Source of the DNA: Blastococcus sp. TF02-8
Lineage (GTDB): Bacteria > Actinomycetota > Actinomycetes > Mycobacteriales > Geodermatophilaceae
Reading direction: 5' to 3'
Length of the DNA stretch: 64,000 bases
Assembly (NCBI RefSeq): GCF_003319175.1
Contig: NZ_QOHK01000005.1
Coordinates: 293,083-357,082 of the forward strand
Shown: piece by piece, positions 56,036-64,000 of the stretch
Layout of the letters: every line of letters starts with the position of its first letter
Position numbering within the stretch: the stretch's first letter is position 1
Notes under the pieces: model-generated
Databases searched by the model: none
What the model saw: only the letters and a program-made list of their open reading frames with translations
Told to the model about the DNA's origin: nothing
Program-made: the position numbers and the translations under genes

Positions 56036-56748
56036 CCACGGTCGCCGTCGTCGCAGCCGTCCTGGCCGCGCTCGCGCTGGGCGGCTACCTGCTGGCCGGC
56101 GGGCAGCGGTCCCGTCCGCCGGTCCGGCCGGCGTCCCGCCCGCCGGCCGTGCGGCGCCCGGCTCCGCGTCCCGCGGCGGCCCGCGTGGTCGTGGCCTCCC
56201 CCGCGCCAGCACCGCGGCGGATCGCTCCACCGCCCGAGGAGGTGCGCCGGGTCCTCGCCCGGCGCCTGGACGCCGACTGGGAGCAGGCGCAGCGGCTCGT
56301 GCGGCAGGCCGTCGCCGAGGCGGAGCACGACATCGAGGTGGCGATGCGGGCCGGAGTGCAGACGACGTCCTTCCACGCCGCCACCAACCTGCACCGGAGG
56401 TCGTGGCAGACGGCCGATCGAGCCCATGCCGGGCTGAGGGCCGCCCGCGCGGCCGAGCGGGCGATCGGCTCGGCGATCAGGCAGACGCACGAGGCCGCCC
56501 GTGCCCACGGGGTGGGCCCCAGCCGCGCCACGTTGGACGTGCTGCACCGCGAGCGCACGGCGGTCCGCTGCTACCTCGACCAGTACGAGAAGGAGGTCGA
56601 CGAGCTGAACCTGCAGACCCGCGGCCTCAAGCACCACATCAGGGACAGCTTCGGCTCCTCGGGGCTCCAGTGGTACCTCGACCTCGAGGAGCGCAACCGC
56701 CGTCGTCGCGAGGAGCGCTACTCCGGTGGGGGCGACGGCACGCGGTAG
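56032..56748 (+). CDS. Membrane-anchored coiled-coil protein of unknown function
   Basis: The 238-residue protein has one N-terminal helix (VAVVAAVLAALALGGYLLAG), a Pro/Arg/Ala-rich linker of about 45 residues, and a long helical domain (VRRVLARRLDADWEQAQRLV to LDQYEKEVDELNLQTRGLKH). The tail is basic. No family recognised. It is coupled to the preceding coiled-coil gene, so the two may form a membrane-tethered complex. It converges with the scramblase-like gene 4 bp away. Confidence 0.6.
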   Translation: MTTVAVVAAVLAALALGGYLLAGGQRSRPPVRPASRPPAVRRPAPRPAAARVVVASPAPAPRRIAPPPEEVRRVLARRLDADWEQAQRLVRQAVAEAEHDIEVAMRAGVQTTSFHAATNLHRRSWQTADRAHAGLRAARAAERAIGSAIRQTHEAARAHGVGPSRATLDVLHRERTAVRCYLDQYEKEVDELNLQTRGLKHHIRDSFGSSGLQWYLDLEERNRRRREERYSGGGDGTR

Positions 56749-56752
56749 TCCC

Positions 56753-57373
56753 TCAGCGGCTCTGCAGTGCGTCCAGCGCCACGGCCATCGCCGCCGCGAC
56801 CCGGAAGTCCAGCTGCGGGTTCGGCACCGTCACGTCGTAGGCGTCCCGGAGCGCGATCTTCTTGTGGCTGGAGAGGACGATCTGGCCGGAGCGGGTGTCG
56901 GTGAAGTCGAAGTGGAAGACGAACGGGACCCAGATGTCGCCGACGTAGGGGATGAAGCCCCACACCCGGCGGAGGACGGCGATGAACATGCTGCGCTCCT
57001 GGCCGACCGCCTCGACGCCGGGCGCCGAGAGGTTCCAGGTGGAGCGGAGCAGGCTCGCGCCGAACTCCTTGCTGAAGTAGCCGATGATCGTGCCGTACTC
57101 GTCGTAGACGTCGTGCTGCGCGTGCACGTCCAGCCGCTGGCGTGCCTTGAAGGAGAAGACGCGGCGGCTCTTCGACTCGTCGGTGAAGAAGACCACCTCC
57201 TCCTTGAGCTTCATCCGCTTCTGCTCGGCGAAGGCGAGCAGATGTCCCGGGTTGCCGTCGGGGTCGGCCATGCGGATCACGTAGCGGTTCACCATCAGCG
57301 TGATCCGCTGCTGGACGAAGAAACGGGGCACCACCATGGGGGCCGGCTGCGGGTGTCCGGCGGGGACGGTCAT
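56753..57373 (-). CDS. LURP-one/scramblase-like (Tubby C-terminal fold) protein
   Basis: The 206-residue protein has RFFVQQRITLMVNRYVIRMA and VFSFKARQRLDVHAQHDVYD, then YGTIIGYFSKEFGASLLRST, the beta-barrel pattern of the LURP-one/phospholipid-scramblase family. Such proteins bind membranes or lipids. Role unknown here. Confidence 0.75.
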   Translation of the reverse strand: MTVPAGHPQPAPMVVPRFFVQQRITLMVNRYVIRMADPDGNPGHLLAFAEQKRMKLKEEVVFFTDESKSRRVFSFKARQRLDVHAQHDVYDEYGTIIGYFSKEFGASLLRSTWNLSAPGVEAVGQERSMFIAVLRRVWGFIPYVGDIWVPFVFHFDFTDTRSGQIVLSSHKKIALRDAYDVTVPNPQLDFRVAAAMAVALDALQSR

Positions 57374-57417
57374 GCCGCCATCCTGCAGGACGTCGGGCCG
57401 CCGGGGGTCGTGTCGCG

Positions 57418-57729
57418 TCACGCGCGTCGGTCCCGGCCGCCCAGCACGGCCGCCCGGAGCCGCTGCGCCCACTCCTCCAGCAGGCTGGGCCGCGTGCCCT
57501 CCGGGAGCGGCGCCGAGGGGACGACGACCCACAGGAGCAGGTAGACGAGGACGCCGGCGCCGCCGGTGAGGGTGAACAGGACCGCGCCGACCCGCCAGAG
57601 GGTGGCGTCGATGCCGGTGTACTCGGCGAGCCCGCCGCAGACGCCGCCGGCCATGCGGTCGGTGCCGCTGCGGAGGAAGGGGCGGACGTGCGGGGGCTGC
57701 GAGGTCGGGGACTCTGCTGCGGTGGTCAT
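57418..57729 (-). CDS. PspC-domain protein
   Basis: The 103-residue protein carries the PspC pattern: RPFLRSGTDRMAGGVCGGLA, then YTGIDATLWRVGAVLFTL and a helix LTGGAGVLVYLLLWVVVPSA. PspC proteins take part in envelope stress responses. A short cytoplasmic tail follows. It is divergent from the small MORN-like gene. Confidence 0.9.
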   Translation of the reverse strand: MTTAAESPTSQPPHVRPFLRSGTDRMAGGVCGGLAEYTGIDATLWRVGAVLFTLTGGAGVLVYLLLWVVVPSAPLPEGTRPSLLEEWAQRLRAAVLGGRDRRA

Positions 57730-57824
57730 GCTCCGAGCGTGGCCGTCGGCGGGCTGCGGGAACATCGGGGAACCCCCGGATCCGACCCTGGTTCCTCCCC
57801 TCACGGACGTGCTGGGATCAGCAC

Positions 57825-58052
57825 GTGCCCGGAACCGAGTTCACCGAGGGATTCCACGAGGAGCGCCACCGCGACGGCTCCCTGCGCGCGCACGGCCCCG
57901 TCGTCGACGGTCGGCCGCACGGCTACTGGGAGTGGTTCCGGCTCGACGGCACGATGCTGCGCTCCGGCTACTTCGACGGTGGCCGGCAGACCGGGGAGTG
58001 GACCACCTACGACCGCAGCGGCGCGCCGTACAAGGTCACGCAGATGGACTGA
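57825..58052 (+). CDS. Short MORN-repeat-like protein
   Basis: The 75-residue protein has three turns resembling MORN/toxin-antitoxin YwqK repeats: EERHRDGSLRAHGPV, GRPHGYWEWFRLDGTMLRSG and YFDGGRQTGEWTTYDRSG. Function unknown. The GTG start lies at the end of a 7-bp inverted repeat (57808-57825), which could be an operator. It nearly touches the convergent DUF1348 gene. Confidence 0.75.
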   Translation: MPGTEFTEGFHEERHRDGSLRAHGPVVDGRPHGYWEWFRLDGTMLRSGYFDGGRQTGEWTTYDRSGAPYKVTQMD

Positions 58053-58058
58053 CGGCGG

Positions 58059-58511
58059 TCAGTGCAGGGGCAGCGGGGCGGTCTCGCCGTCCTCGCGCGG
58101 GCCCAGGATCCAGCGCTCCTCGGGAGCGATCGGCACGTCGTTGATGCTGGCCTCCCGGCGGCGCATCAGCCCGTCGGGGGCGAACTCCCAGTTCTCGTTG
58201 CCGTAGGACCGCCAGGTACGGCCCTCGGCGTCCTGCCACTCGTACTGGAACCGGACGGCGATGCGGTCGTCGGTGAAGGCCCACAGCTCCTTGCGCAGGG
58301 CGTAGTCGATCTCCCTCTCCCACTTGCGGGTCAGGAAGGCGACGACCTCGTCCCGGCCGGTCAGGAACTCGTCGCGGTTCCGCCACACCGTGTCCTCGGT
58401 GTAGGCCAGGGCCACCCGCTGCGGATCGCGGGTGTTCCAGCCGTCCTCGGCGGCCTGCACCTTCTGACGGGCGGTCTCGAGGGTGAACGGCGGGAACGGC
58501 GGTCGCGACAC
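58059..58511 (-). CDS. DUF1348 (NTF2-like) protein
   Basis: The 150-residue protein has the NTF2-like pattern of DUF1348: [39 protein letters not shown], then [20 protein letters not shown] and [21 protein letters not shown] cone-shaped pocket is expected; no activity is known. GTG start, standard length. Divergent from the dihydrofolate-reductase-like gene. Confidence 0.88.
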   Translation of the reverse strand: MSRPPFPPFTLETARQKVQAAEDGWNTRDPQRVALAYTEDTVWRNRDEFLTGRDEVVAFLTRKWEREIDYALRKELWAFTDDRIAVRFQYEWQDAEGRTWRSYGNENWEFAPDGLMRRREASINDVPIAPEERWILGPREDGETAPLPLH

Positions 58512-58590
58512 GGCACCACTCTGCCCGATGAGTTCCGATCCGGCTGTCCGTCTACCTTCTCGACAACCGCGCACCGCAAGGAGAACCCCC

Positions 58591-59130
58591 GTGGGAAAGA
58601 TCGCCGCTGCCCTGTTCACCACCGTCGACGGCTCCGCCGAGCGGCCCGACCAGTGGCACTTCCCGTACTTCGACGACGCCATGGGCAAGGCGGTGGACCG
58701 GCACAACTCCCGGTGCGAGGCCTACCTGATGGGCCGGGTGCTGCACGACATGTGGTCGCAGTACTGGCCGGGCAACACCAGCGACGAGTTCGGGGACTTC
58801 ATCAACCCGATCCGCAAGTACGTGCTGTCGACGACGCTGGAGTCGTCGGACTGGGAGAACACCTCGGTGCTCCGCAGCCTCGACGAGGTGCGCGAGCTGA
58901 AGGACGGCACCGAGGGCTGGATCGGCATGTCCGGCAGCCTCTCGACGGTGCGGGCCCTGCTGGAGGCGGACCTGCTGGACGAGCTGGTGCTGCTGGTGGA
59001 CCCGATCGTCGTCTCCGGTGAGCGGCGCTGGACCGACGAGCTGGGCCGCACGCCGCTGGAGCTGGTCTCGTCGGAGGCGCTGCCGACCGGCGTGCTGCAC
59101 GTGATCTACCGGCCGGTCCGCGACAGCTGA
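58591..59130 (+). CDS. RibD/dihydrofolate-reductase-fold protein
   Basis: The 179-residue protein has the DHFR/RibD C-terminal fold: [40 protein letters not shown] and the late block [20 protein letters not shown]. Such proteins bind NADPH, and most have no known substrate. AAGGAG lies 9 nt before the GTG. A hairpin terminator follows. Confidence 0.88.
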   Translation: MGKIAAALFTTVDGSAERPDQWHFPYFDDAMGKAVDRHNSRCEAYLMGRVLHDMWSQYWPGNTSDEFGDFINPIRKYVLSTTLESSDWENTSVLRSLDEVRELKDGTEGWIGMSGSLSTVRALLEADLLDELVLLVDPIVVSGERRWTDELGRTPLELVSSEALPTGVLHVIYRPVRDS

Positions 59131-59139
59131 GAACGCCGT

Positions 59140-59175
59140 CAGGTGTTCGGCGGGAGGTCACCCGCCGGACACCTG
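59140..59175 (+). terminator. Terminator after the DHFR-fold gene
   Basis: Fifteen pairs (one G-T) form between 59140-59154 and 59161-59175, 9 bp after the stop. Loop of 6 nt. Confidence 0.7.
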
Positions 59176-59455
59176 GACGGCCCACGCTGGCGCCATGAGG
59201 GGAAGCGTCGTCGTGACCGGTTCCGCGGGCCGTGAGCTCCAGGGCCAGGGATTCGCCATCGGGCGCGGGCGACGTCGCGCATGCGGTGGCCCGGCCGGTC
59301 GTGGACGGCCTCGAGGCGTCGGTGTGCGGCGTGCTCGTGGTCGCCCGCGCGGCGGCGGACTGACCGGCGTCGGGTGGCGGCCCGCAGTGCGAGGAGTGCG
59401 CCCGCATCGCCGGCTGACGCCGCTCTGGAGCAGCCGTTCCTCCTGGGAGGTCAGA

Positions 59456-59556
59456 TTACACGAGCCCGTCCCGCCGCGCGACCTCGGCCACGGTGTCGAG
59501 TGCAACCTCCGCGCCCGGGTACGGGGCCCCGCCCACGCCGCCAGGTCGTAGGACAT
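59456..59556 (-). pseudogene. Remnant of a MSYDL-type gene
   Basis: On the minus strand a start reading MSYDLAAWAG is followed, after a change of frame, by EVALDTVAEVARRDGLV and a stop. Both ends resemble the first and internal parts of a widespread actinobacterial protein that starts MSYDL. The middle is missing and the frame is broken, so it is a leftover of deletion. Confidence 0.4.
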
Positions 59557-59588
59557 GGCGGCACCCTGAGCAGACGCCGGCTGACCGA

Positions 59589-60185
59589 TCAGTCCAGCCC
59601 GGTCGGAAGTCCACCCGTGCAGAGGGCGAGCACGTCCGTGGCACCCCGCAGCACCTCGACGACGGGCGCGGCCGCCGACGTGAAGAGGTCCGGGTAGTCG
59701 ATCTCGCCGGCGGCCGGGTCGACGGCGAAGGCCAGCCGTTCCCCGTGGAGGGAGAACTGCGCGGCGACGCCGGGCTTGTTGCCGCGGGCGTCCTGCCGGT
59801 GCCAGCGGCCGTCGAGGTGGACGGCCACCAGTCCGTGCAGCACGTGCCCGTCGCCGTCGCGGAGCCGCTGGTAGCAGAGCCCCGTCGGCACACCGCCCGC
59901 TCGGAGCACCGCGGCCAGCAGGTGGGACTTGGCGTAGCAGAGGCCGACTCCCTCGCGGAGCACCTCGGAGGAGGTGAGGGTGACCCGCGGGTCCTGGGCG
60001 TCGACCGAGTGCGCGACGGCGTCGCGCACCCATTCGAAGGCCGCACGGGCGAACTCCGCGTCATCCGAGTGCTCCTCGCGCAGCCGGGTGGCCAGGGCCA
60101 CGACGTCGGGGTGCGAGGACTGGACGACGTCGTCGGCCCCGAGGTACTCTGCGGGGTCGGCTGCGGTCAGCTCCGGTGCGGTCAC
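59589..60185 (-). CDS. Transglutaminase-like protease-fold protein
   Basis: The 198-residue protein has the Cys-His-Asp triad of transglutaminase-like proteins: GVGLCYAKSHLLAAVLRAGG (Cys), HVLHGLVAVHLDGRWHRQD (His and Asp). ASP-rich N-terminus FARAAFEWVRDAVAHS is also typical. Cytoplasmic; activity unknown. The GTG start follows a TAGCGT box by 7 nt. Confidence 0.88.
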   Translation of the reverse strand: MTAPELTAADPAEYLGADDVVQSSHPDVVALATRLREEHSDDAEFARAAFEWVRDAVAHSVDAQDPRVTLTSSEVLREGVGLCYAKSHLLAAVLRAGGVPTGLCYQRLRDGDGHVLHGLVAVHLDGRWHRQDARGNKPGVAAQFSLHGERLAFAVDPAAGEIDYPDLFTSAAAPVVEVLRGATDVLALCTGGLPTGLD

Positions 60186-60192
60186 CGGCGGA

Positions 60193-60198
60193 ACGCTA
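60193..60198 (-). promoter_or_regulatory. -10 box of leaderless transglutaminase-like gene
   Basis: On the minus strand TAGCGT lies 7 nt before the GTG start. Confidence 0.5.
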
Positions 60199-60295
60199 GC
60201 GACGACCCGCCGGCGGGGGTACCGGATTCACGGGTCCGCTGGGCGGTCCCGCGATCGGCCAGCGCACCGAGGCCCGTCTCCGGACCCCGCTTCGC

Positions 60296-61365
<1,070 letters not shown>

Positions 61366-61369
<4 letters not shown>

Positions 61370-62583
61370 GGGAGTCCAGGGTACGGGCCGCCGACCCCGG
61401 CTCCGGACGGCGAGGCGGCGCGGTCCCCCACGCGGGCGAGCGGGCCGGTGAGCAGCAGGGACACCGCGAGCGACGCCGTCGCGAGCAGTGCGATCGCGGC
61501 GGACGGCGGGATGAGGTCCCCGAGCGTGCCGGCGAGGACGGCGAAGACCCCCTGCGCGGTCATCCGGGCCGAGGACTCCAGCCCCAGCACCTGGCCACGC
61601 AGCGCCTCCGGCGTGAGCACGACCAGCCACTCCTGCTGCGCCAGCGACGCGGCGTATCCCGCGGAACCCAGTGCCACTGCGGCCACGGCGAGCGCCTCGC
61701 CCGGCTCGACGGCGAACACGAGGAACGGCCCGGCCAGCAGGATGCGCAGGGGCGTGCTGGCGCGGCGTCGTCCCGCTGCGGTCAGGTACCGGCCGGCCAC
61801 GAGGTCGCCGGTCATCATCCCGACGGCACCCGCGGCCAGCAGGAGGCCCGCCCGGTCGCCCGCGTAGGGGACGAACAACGCCTCGCACCCGACGATCAGC
61901 CCGTTCGGCACGCACAGCGCGATCAGCAGCGTGCGCGTGGACCGGGCCGACAGCAGCACGCGGTTGCCCCGCCAGGTCTCGCGCAGACCGGCTCGCGCAC
62001 TGCGCCGCGGCGGGTGCTCCACCAGCCCGAACCGCAGGACCGGGACGGCGAGTGCGGCGACGCCGGCAGCCAGCGCGAAGACTTCCGGGGTGCTCAGCAC
62101 GCTGAGCAGCAGGCCACCGGTGGCGAACCCGACGACCTGGCACGCGCCGACGGAGACGTTCATGGCGGACCGTCCGAGGGCGTACCCGTCCGCCGGGAGG
62201 ATCTCGGCGAGCAGCCCCCAGCGCACGCCCGACCCGACCGCCACCACGTAGGCCGCACCGAGGACGACCAGCAGGCGGGCGGACGGGGGCAGGCCCGGCA
62301 GCGTCTGCACGGCCAGGGCGGCCGCGGTGAGGGTTCCGACGACGGTGAGCGTCCGGCGTGGTGGCGCGGTGTCGGCCACGGACATGAGGGTCGTGGCTCC
62401 CAGGACCTGCGCCAGCGACGGCCCGAACATCGCGACAGCGCTCAGCAGCGCGGATCCCGTCTGCCGGTGCACGACGGTGGCCAGCGCGAGGCTCGACGTC
62501 GTCGAGGCGACGGTGGTCAGGGCACTGCTGGTCCACAGCGCACGGAACTCGCGGCGCGCGAACAACGACCGGTAGGTGGGCAC
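61366..62583 (-). CDS. MFS transporter
   Basis: The 405-residue protein has twelve hydrophobic helices and starts TYRSLFARREFRALWTSSAL, typical of the 12-helix exporter-like MFS group found next to ArsR regulators. FVPYAGDRAGLLLAAGAVGM and LGLESSARMTAQGVFAVLAG mark the C-terminal half. Likely a drug or metabolite exporter. It is divergent from its presumed regulator across 57 bp. Confidence 0.88.
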
Positions 62584-62620
62584 GGGGCGACGGTGCCGCT
62601 GCCGGTTCTCCCGCCCCAGA

Positions 62621-62640
62621 GTTTCGCCTAGGGTCGAAAC
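62621..62640. promoter_or_regulatory. Operator/promoter: GTTTCG-N8-CGAAAC around a TAGGGT -10 box
   Basis: A perfect 6-bp inverted repeat encloses CCTAGGGT, whose TAGGGT (62629-62634) is 6 nt before the ArsR-gene GTG. It lies between divergent MFS and ArsR genes. An ArsR dimer bound here would block its own promoter and probably that of the transporter. Confidence 0.65.
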
Positions 62641-63597
62641 GTGGGTGAGCTGATCGTCGATGCCGACGTCATGGCGCGCGCCCGTTTCGGCACCTCGCAG
62701 CTCACCGAGACACTCGCCGGACTGAAGATGCTGCTCGCCTCCCAGGTCCTCCCCTGGCACCGGCCGTGGCGGGACGCGCACGCCGCCGCACTCGCGCAGC
62801 GGCTGGCGGACGACCCGGTCGGGGCCGCCCTGGTCCGGCACGCCTTCGGGGCGACCTGGACGGCCGACTTCCTCACCGTGCCGCCGGCCGCGCCGAACCT
62901 CGAGCTGGACGAGGAGCTGCTGTACCTCGAGTCGCTGGAGGACGCCCGCATCCGCGCGGACCTGGAGTTCACCTCCGGCCCGCTCCCCGAGGAGCTGAGC
63001 GCGACGGGGCTCGCCGCCGTGGCTGCGGAGCTGCTGCGGTGGACGTGGCGGCACACGATCCGCGACGAGTGGGACCGCCGGTTGCGGGTCCTGCGTGCCG
63101 ACGTCGTGTCGCGGACCGCCCGGCTGAGCAGCGAGGGCTGGTCCGGTGCGCTGGACGGCCTCGCTCCGGGGGTTCGCTGGCTGTCCAACGGTCGCCTGCA
63201 GGTGAACGCGCACCCGTACCCGCCGCGCGACGTGCGCGGCAGCGATCTGCTGTTCATCGCCGCCCACACGCAGGGCAGCTCGGTCAGCTGGCACCTGCCG
63301 GACCGCTACGCCCTGGTCTACCCCGTGTCCGGCGTCCTGGCCGGCGGACCGACCCCGCTACCCGACGCCCTGGTGCGCCTCCTGGGCGCCAGCCGTGCGC
63401 GGATCCTGGCCCGCCTCGGCTCGCCCCGGAGCACCAGCACGCTCACCGCCGAGACCGGGCTGCCGCTCGGCTCCGTGGGTGGGCACCTGCGGGTACTTCT
63501 CGACGCCGGCCTGCTCGAGCGGCGGCGCTCGGGACGCGAGGTCCTCTACTGGCGCAGCCCGGCGGGCGAGGCCGTCGTCGAGGCCGCAGAGGGCTGA
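62641..63597 (+). CDS. ArsR-family regulator with DUF5937 domain
   Basis: The 318-residue protein has an N-terminal DUF5937-like region (ARARFGTSQLTETLAGLKML) and a C-terminal winged helix (LLGASRARILARLGSPRSTS, ETGLPLGSVGGHLRVLLDAG, LLERRRSGREVLYWRS). This two-part type is common in actinobacteria and usually sits next to an MFS gene, as here. No Cys metal site is visible, so a small molecule may be the inducer. The GTG is set by the operator/-10 arrangement. Confidence 0.88.
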   Translation: MGELIVDADVMARARFGTSQLTETLAGLKMLLASQVLPWHRPWRDAHAAALAQRLADDPVGAALVRHAFGATWTADFLTVPPAAPNLELDEELLYLESLEDARIRADLEFTSGPLPEELSATGLAAVAAELLRWTWRHTIRDEWDRRLRVLRADVVSRTARLSSEGWSGALDGLAPGVRWLSNGRLQVNAHPYPPRDVRGSDLLFIAAHTQGSSVSWHLPDRYALVYPVSGVLAGGPTPLPDALVRLLGASRARILARLGSPRSTSTLTAETGLPLGSVGGHLRVLLDAGLLERRRSGREVLYWRSPAGEAVVEAAEG

Positions 63598-63619
63598 CGC
63601 AACACACGATGATGGAGTC

Positions 63620-63867
63620 ATGCCCGCGTCCGTCGACGCGTCCAGGTGCTCGCCACGATCGACCAGCCTCGGCAGCCGCAGACGGTCGCCCACCTGAACG
63701 ACGGGGACGTCACCCTGGGGCCGGGTCAGCTGTACGTGGTCCCCCAGGGCACGCCGCACCAGCCGTACTCGCCGGATGGCGCGCAGGTTCTGCTGGTCGA
63801 GCCGAGCGAGACCGTGAACACCGGAGATACCCCGAACGAGCTCACCGCGGAGCGCCGGGTCCTCTGA
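63620..63867 (+). pseudogene. Cupin gene remnant (frameshift plus internal deletion)
   Basis: The ATG frame starts MPASVDASR and then loses sense, while one base shift gives VLATIDQPRQPQTVAHLNDG and DVTLGPGQLYVVPQGTPHQP, then LLVEPSETVNTGD. The latter blocks match the end of a common cupin family. Compared with that family, about 40 residues with the first metal-binding cupin motif are missing between LND and GDVTL. Both a single-base loss near 63643 and a deletion are therefore likely; the product cannot bind metal normally. Confidence 0.6.
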
Positions 63868-63880
63868 CCCCCTGGCTCGT

Positions 63881-64000
63881 TCAGCCGGCGCGGGTGGTGA
63901 CCGGTTCGGTGGTGATCCGTGGGAGGACGTGGATCTCGGTGCCGTCGGGCCGGTAGGTGTGCCATCGGCCGCGGGTGTCGCGCTCGATGGAGAACCCGTG
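63881..64000 (-). CDS. C-terminal end of an unidentified protein, possibly HNH/DUF222
   Basis: Thirty-nine codons to a TGA are visible; the rest lies beyond the window. The end reads RWHTYRPDGTEIHVLPRI then TTEPVTTRAG. I recall similar endings in actinobacterial DUF222/HNH endonuclease-like proteins (13E12 repeat family), but no catalytic part is visible, so this identification is weak. Confidence 0.45.
   Translation of the reverse strand, partial: HGFSIERDTRGRWHTYRPDGTEIHVLPRITTEPVTTRAG

Larger units (their letters stand above)
59131..59588. other. Gene-poor region with hairpin and decayed fragments
   Basis: This 458-bp gap holds a terminator, a possible short-chain-dehydrogenase-like start (RGSVVVTGSA followed by GQGFAIG, from 59195) that soon loses sense, and a remnant of a MSYDL-type gene on the minus strand. 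Nothing in it looks like a complete gene. Confidence 0.45.

Noticed and set aside
59232..59363. 43-codon frame with VARPVVDGLEAS
   Set aside because: No start signal, no family and no coupling to a neighbour; cannot be separated from chance.
59195..59551. 118-codon plus-strand frame beginning MRGSVVVTGSA
   Set aside because: Only the first 20 residues resemble an SDR; the remainder is Arg/Gly-rich shadow sequence, so I do not call it a gene.

Overview
The window is chromosomal DNA from a very GC-rich actinobacterium. Three things point there: mshB (mycothiol synthesis), many leaderless genes with a TANNNT box 6-8 nt before ATG or GTG, and protein families common in this group. The style fits Geodermatophilaceae (Blastococcus, Geodermatophilus, Modestobacter), but that family call is inference. 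Genes are tightly packed with many 4-bp start/stop overlaps. I found no rRNA, tRNA, CRISPR array, prophage or transposase.

Layout. 0-8.6 kb: a truncated secreted fibronectin-III protein, then a glycan-type block (GT39-like glycosyltransferase, epimerase with an inserted Cys-rich segment, EamA transporter, membrane protein, GT2, DUF2064, a membrane molybdoenzyme). 8.6-12.4 kb: a dapE operon (dapE, LOG-family protein, DivIVA-domain protein, SRPBCC protein) divergent from dapD. 12.4-15.8 kb: a compositionally distinct island with a small secreted peptide, a hairpin, and a MacB-like ABC pair. 16-23 kb: lytic-transglycosylase-like protein, degenerate GGDEF protein, dapC-fdxA, a GAF-GGDEF-EAL protein split by a frameshift, and mshB. 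23-29 kb: a complete peptide ABC importer. 29.3-31.3 kb: csbD, then a nuclease-like gene lying exactly between 40-bp inverted repeats, then an SRPBCC-Nudix fusion. 31.4-35.5 kb: sulfate assimilation (Rrf2 regulator, cysC, cysteine-type leader peptide, sirA, tiny zinc ribbon, cysH, pterin dehydratase). 35.5-47.1 kb: DUF3037/HipA-like pair, glutathionyl-hydroquinone-reductase-like protein, ABC-2 exporter, FNT channel, large catalase, a frameshifted aldehyde dehydrogenase and a redox pair. 47.3-50.8 kb: sdhCAB. 50.8-64 kb: a membrane GGDEF-EAL protein, DUF1028, luciferase-like oxidoreductase, an unexplained coiled-coil gene pair, small stress or unknown genes, transglutaminase-like protein, ychF, an MFS/ArsR divergent pair, and gene remnants.

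How the genes work together. dapD, dapC and dapE supply three steps of the succinylase branch of lysine/diaminopimelate synthesis. cysC, sirA and cysH handle APS phosphorylation, sulfite reduction and APS/PAPS reduction. Three loci carry c-di-GMP-type domains. Most interesting for follow-up are the inverted-repeat-bounded nuclease cassette, the peptide/hairpin/ABC island, the DosR-like palindrome in front of the GAF-GGDEF-EAL gene, and the cysteine-type leader peptide in front of sirA. At least three reading frames are broken by what look like single-base deletions, so either real decay or sequencing error has to be considered.
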